6,148 bases of DNA from an uncultured Flavobacteriales bacterium (lineage in GTDB: Bacteria > Bacteroidota > Bacteroidia > Flavobacteriales > BACL11): the NCBI GenBank assembly GCA_950069165.1, contig CATMIT010000087.1, positions 1 to 6,148 on the forward strand, read 5' to 3'. Positions 5,554-6,148 of this stretch are shown here, piece by piece; the first letter of the stretch is position 1; the number at the start of each line of letters is the position of its first letter. The position numbers and the translations under genes were made by a program. Below the pieces are notes generated by a model. It made no database searches. It was not told the DNA's origin and was given only the letters and a program-made list of their open reading frames with translations.

Positions 5554-5582
5554 CAAAAGTAATAAAAAAAGATTACTTCAAA
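5554..5582 (-). promoter_or_regulatory. Promoter of the CDGSH protein gene
   Basis: On the minus strand TTTG (plus-strand 5579-5582), a 17-base AT-rich spacer and TACTTTTG (5554-5561) match the Bacteroidota -33/-7 consensus with no mismatch. The -33 element lies within the last codons of trxB. The -7 box ends 11 bases before the ATG, implying a leader of roughly 5-9 bases and no Shine-Dalgarno sequence. Confidence 0.65.
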
Positions 5583-6148
5583 CTGCTAAGGAAACGCTCA
5601 GCATCCAAAGCGGCCATACAACCTGTCCCAGCTGAAGTAACTGCTTGCCGATAAACATGGTCGGCAACATCACCAGATGCAAATACGCCTGGAATTTTAG
5701 TTTTTGAAGTTCCTGCCTCAATGATTAGATAGCCGTTTTCGTCCATATCCAATTGCCCTTTGAACAAATCAGTATTTGGTTTGTGCCCTATAGCCACAAA
5801 GAAACCTGTAACAGGGATAATTGTTTCTACTTGTGTTTGATTATTGTAGGCTGCTACGCTTTCTACGCCTTTTTCTCCATTAATACTTTTAGTTTCATGG
5901 TTGAAAAGAACTTCCAGATTAGGGGTATTAAATACCCTGTGTTGCATAGCTTTGGATGCTCTCATTTCACTTTTTCGAACCAATATTGTTACTTTATTAC
6001 ACATTTTAGCCAAGTAAGTTGCTTCCTCAGCTGCTGTATCACCAGCACCTACTACCACTACATCTTGACCTTTGTAAAAGAAACCATCACAAGTAGCACA
6101 AGCCGAAACACCATAACCGCTTAATCGTTTTTCATCATCCATACCAAG
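5573..6148 (-). CDS. trxB: Thioredoxin reductase, C-terminal 191 residues (5' end outside window)
   Basis: This flavoprotein passes electrons from NADPH via FAD and a redox disulfide to thioredoxin in the cytoplasm. The frame stays open to the window edge (Leu-Gly before the first visible Met at 6140-6142), so that Met is internal. Family length is about 310, so roughly 120 N-terminal residues of the FAD domain are missing. Counting from the window edge, the CATCD redox centre is at residues 17-21. The NADPH-domain dinucleotide motif VVVGAGDTAAEEATYLAK follows (about 31-48), then VRKSEMRASK, the NADPH 2'-phosphate site, reading VRKxxxR where HRRxxxR is classical. GFFVAIGHKPNT comes next, and the FAD-binding C-terminal stretch GVFASGDVADHVYRQAVTSAGTGCMAALDAERFL closes the protein. 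Catalytic residues are intact. The CDGSH gene follows after 30 bp on the same strand. Confidence 0.97.
   Translation of the reverse strand, partial: LGMDDEKRLSGYGVSACATCDGFFYKGQDVVVVGAGDTAAEEATYLAKMCNKVTILVRKSEMRASKAMQHRVFNTPNLEVLFNHETKSINGEKGVESVAAYNNQTQVETIIPVTGFFVAIGHKPNTDLFKGQLDMDENGYLIIEAGTSKTKIPGVFASGDVADHVYRQAVTSAGTGCMAALDAERFLSSLK

Noticed and set aside
5753..6124. Open frame of 123 codons on the + strand opposite trxB
   Set aside because: It is antisense to trxB, which shows all catalytic and cofactor motifs. The translation is Cys- and Phe-rich with no recognisable domain.
1..6148. CRISPR array, insertion sequence, prophage or defence system
   Set aside because: No regularly spaced repeats, transposase or integrase motifs, or nuclease/toxin genes are visible. 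All genes but one fit known housekeeping or envelope families.

Overview
The window looks like the chromosome of an AT-rich member of the Bacteroidota. Three things support this. TAnnTTTG-type -7 promoter boxes stand in front of several genes. The exported proteins have short Bacteroidota-style signal peptides ending in 'FAQ', 'FGQ' or 'FSQ'. The gene content (PorV/PorQ-like barrel, helix-hairpin-helix surface protein, GH109-type oxidoreductase fold) is typical of that phylum. I cannot place it more finely than phylum.

Layout. Positions 1-114 (+) are the last 37 codons of a thioredoxin-fold protein. It converges, with a gap of only a few bases, on a leftward cluster spanning 3936 to 119. In transcription order that cluster is ridA, a GH109-family glycosidase/oxidoreductase (ATGA overlap with ridA), purE (with its own -7 box), a PorV/PorQ-like outer-membrane barrel protein, and a helix-hairpin-helix protein that appears cut off after about one third of its usual length. 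Positions 3937-4325 hold the RNase P RNA gene on the + strand, a strong intrinsic terminator, and a promoter interlocked with that terminator. It drives an unrecognised secreted protein (4326-5309, +). That gene converges, with a 4-bp overlap, on a small tandem CDGSH iron-sulfur protein (-), which follows the 3' two thirds of trxB (-), cut by the right edge of the window.

How the parts relate. Most of the window is housekeeping: RNase P, purine synthesis, RidA imine detoxification and thioredoxin reduction. The barrel and helix-hairpin-helix genes form an envelope pair with a 1-bp gap. The ridA/GH109 pair is translationally coupled and may be functionally linked. trxB and the CDGSH gene are both redox genes, 30 bp apart, and the CDGSH gene also has a good promoter of its own inside the trxB 3' end.

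I did not find a clear new multi-gene system. The observations most worth following are the truncation junction near 114-137, the terminator/promoter interlock downstream of rnpB, the compact RNase P RNA, the RK-type Tat-like signal on the GH109 protein, and the unrecognised secreted protein.
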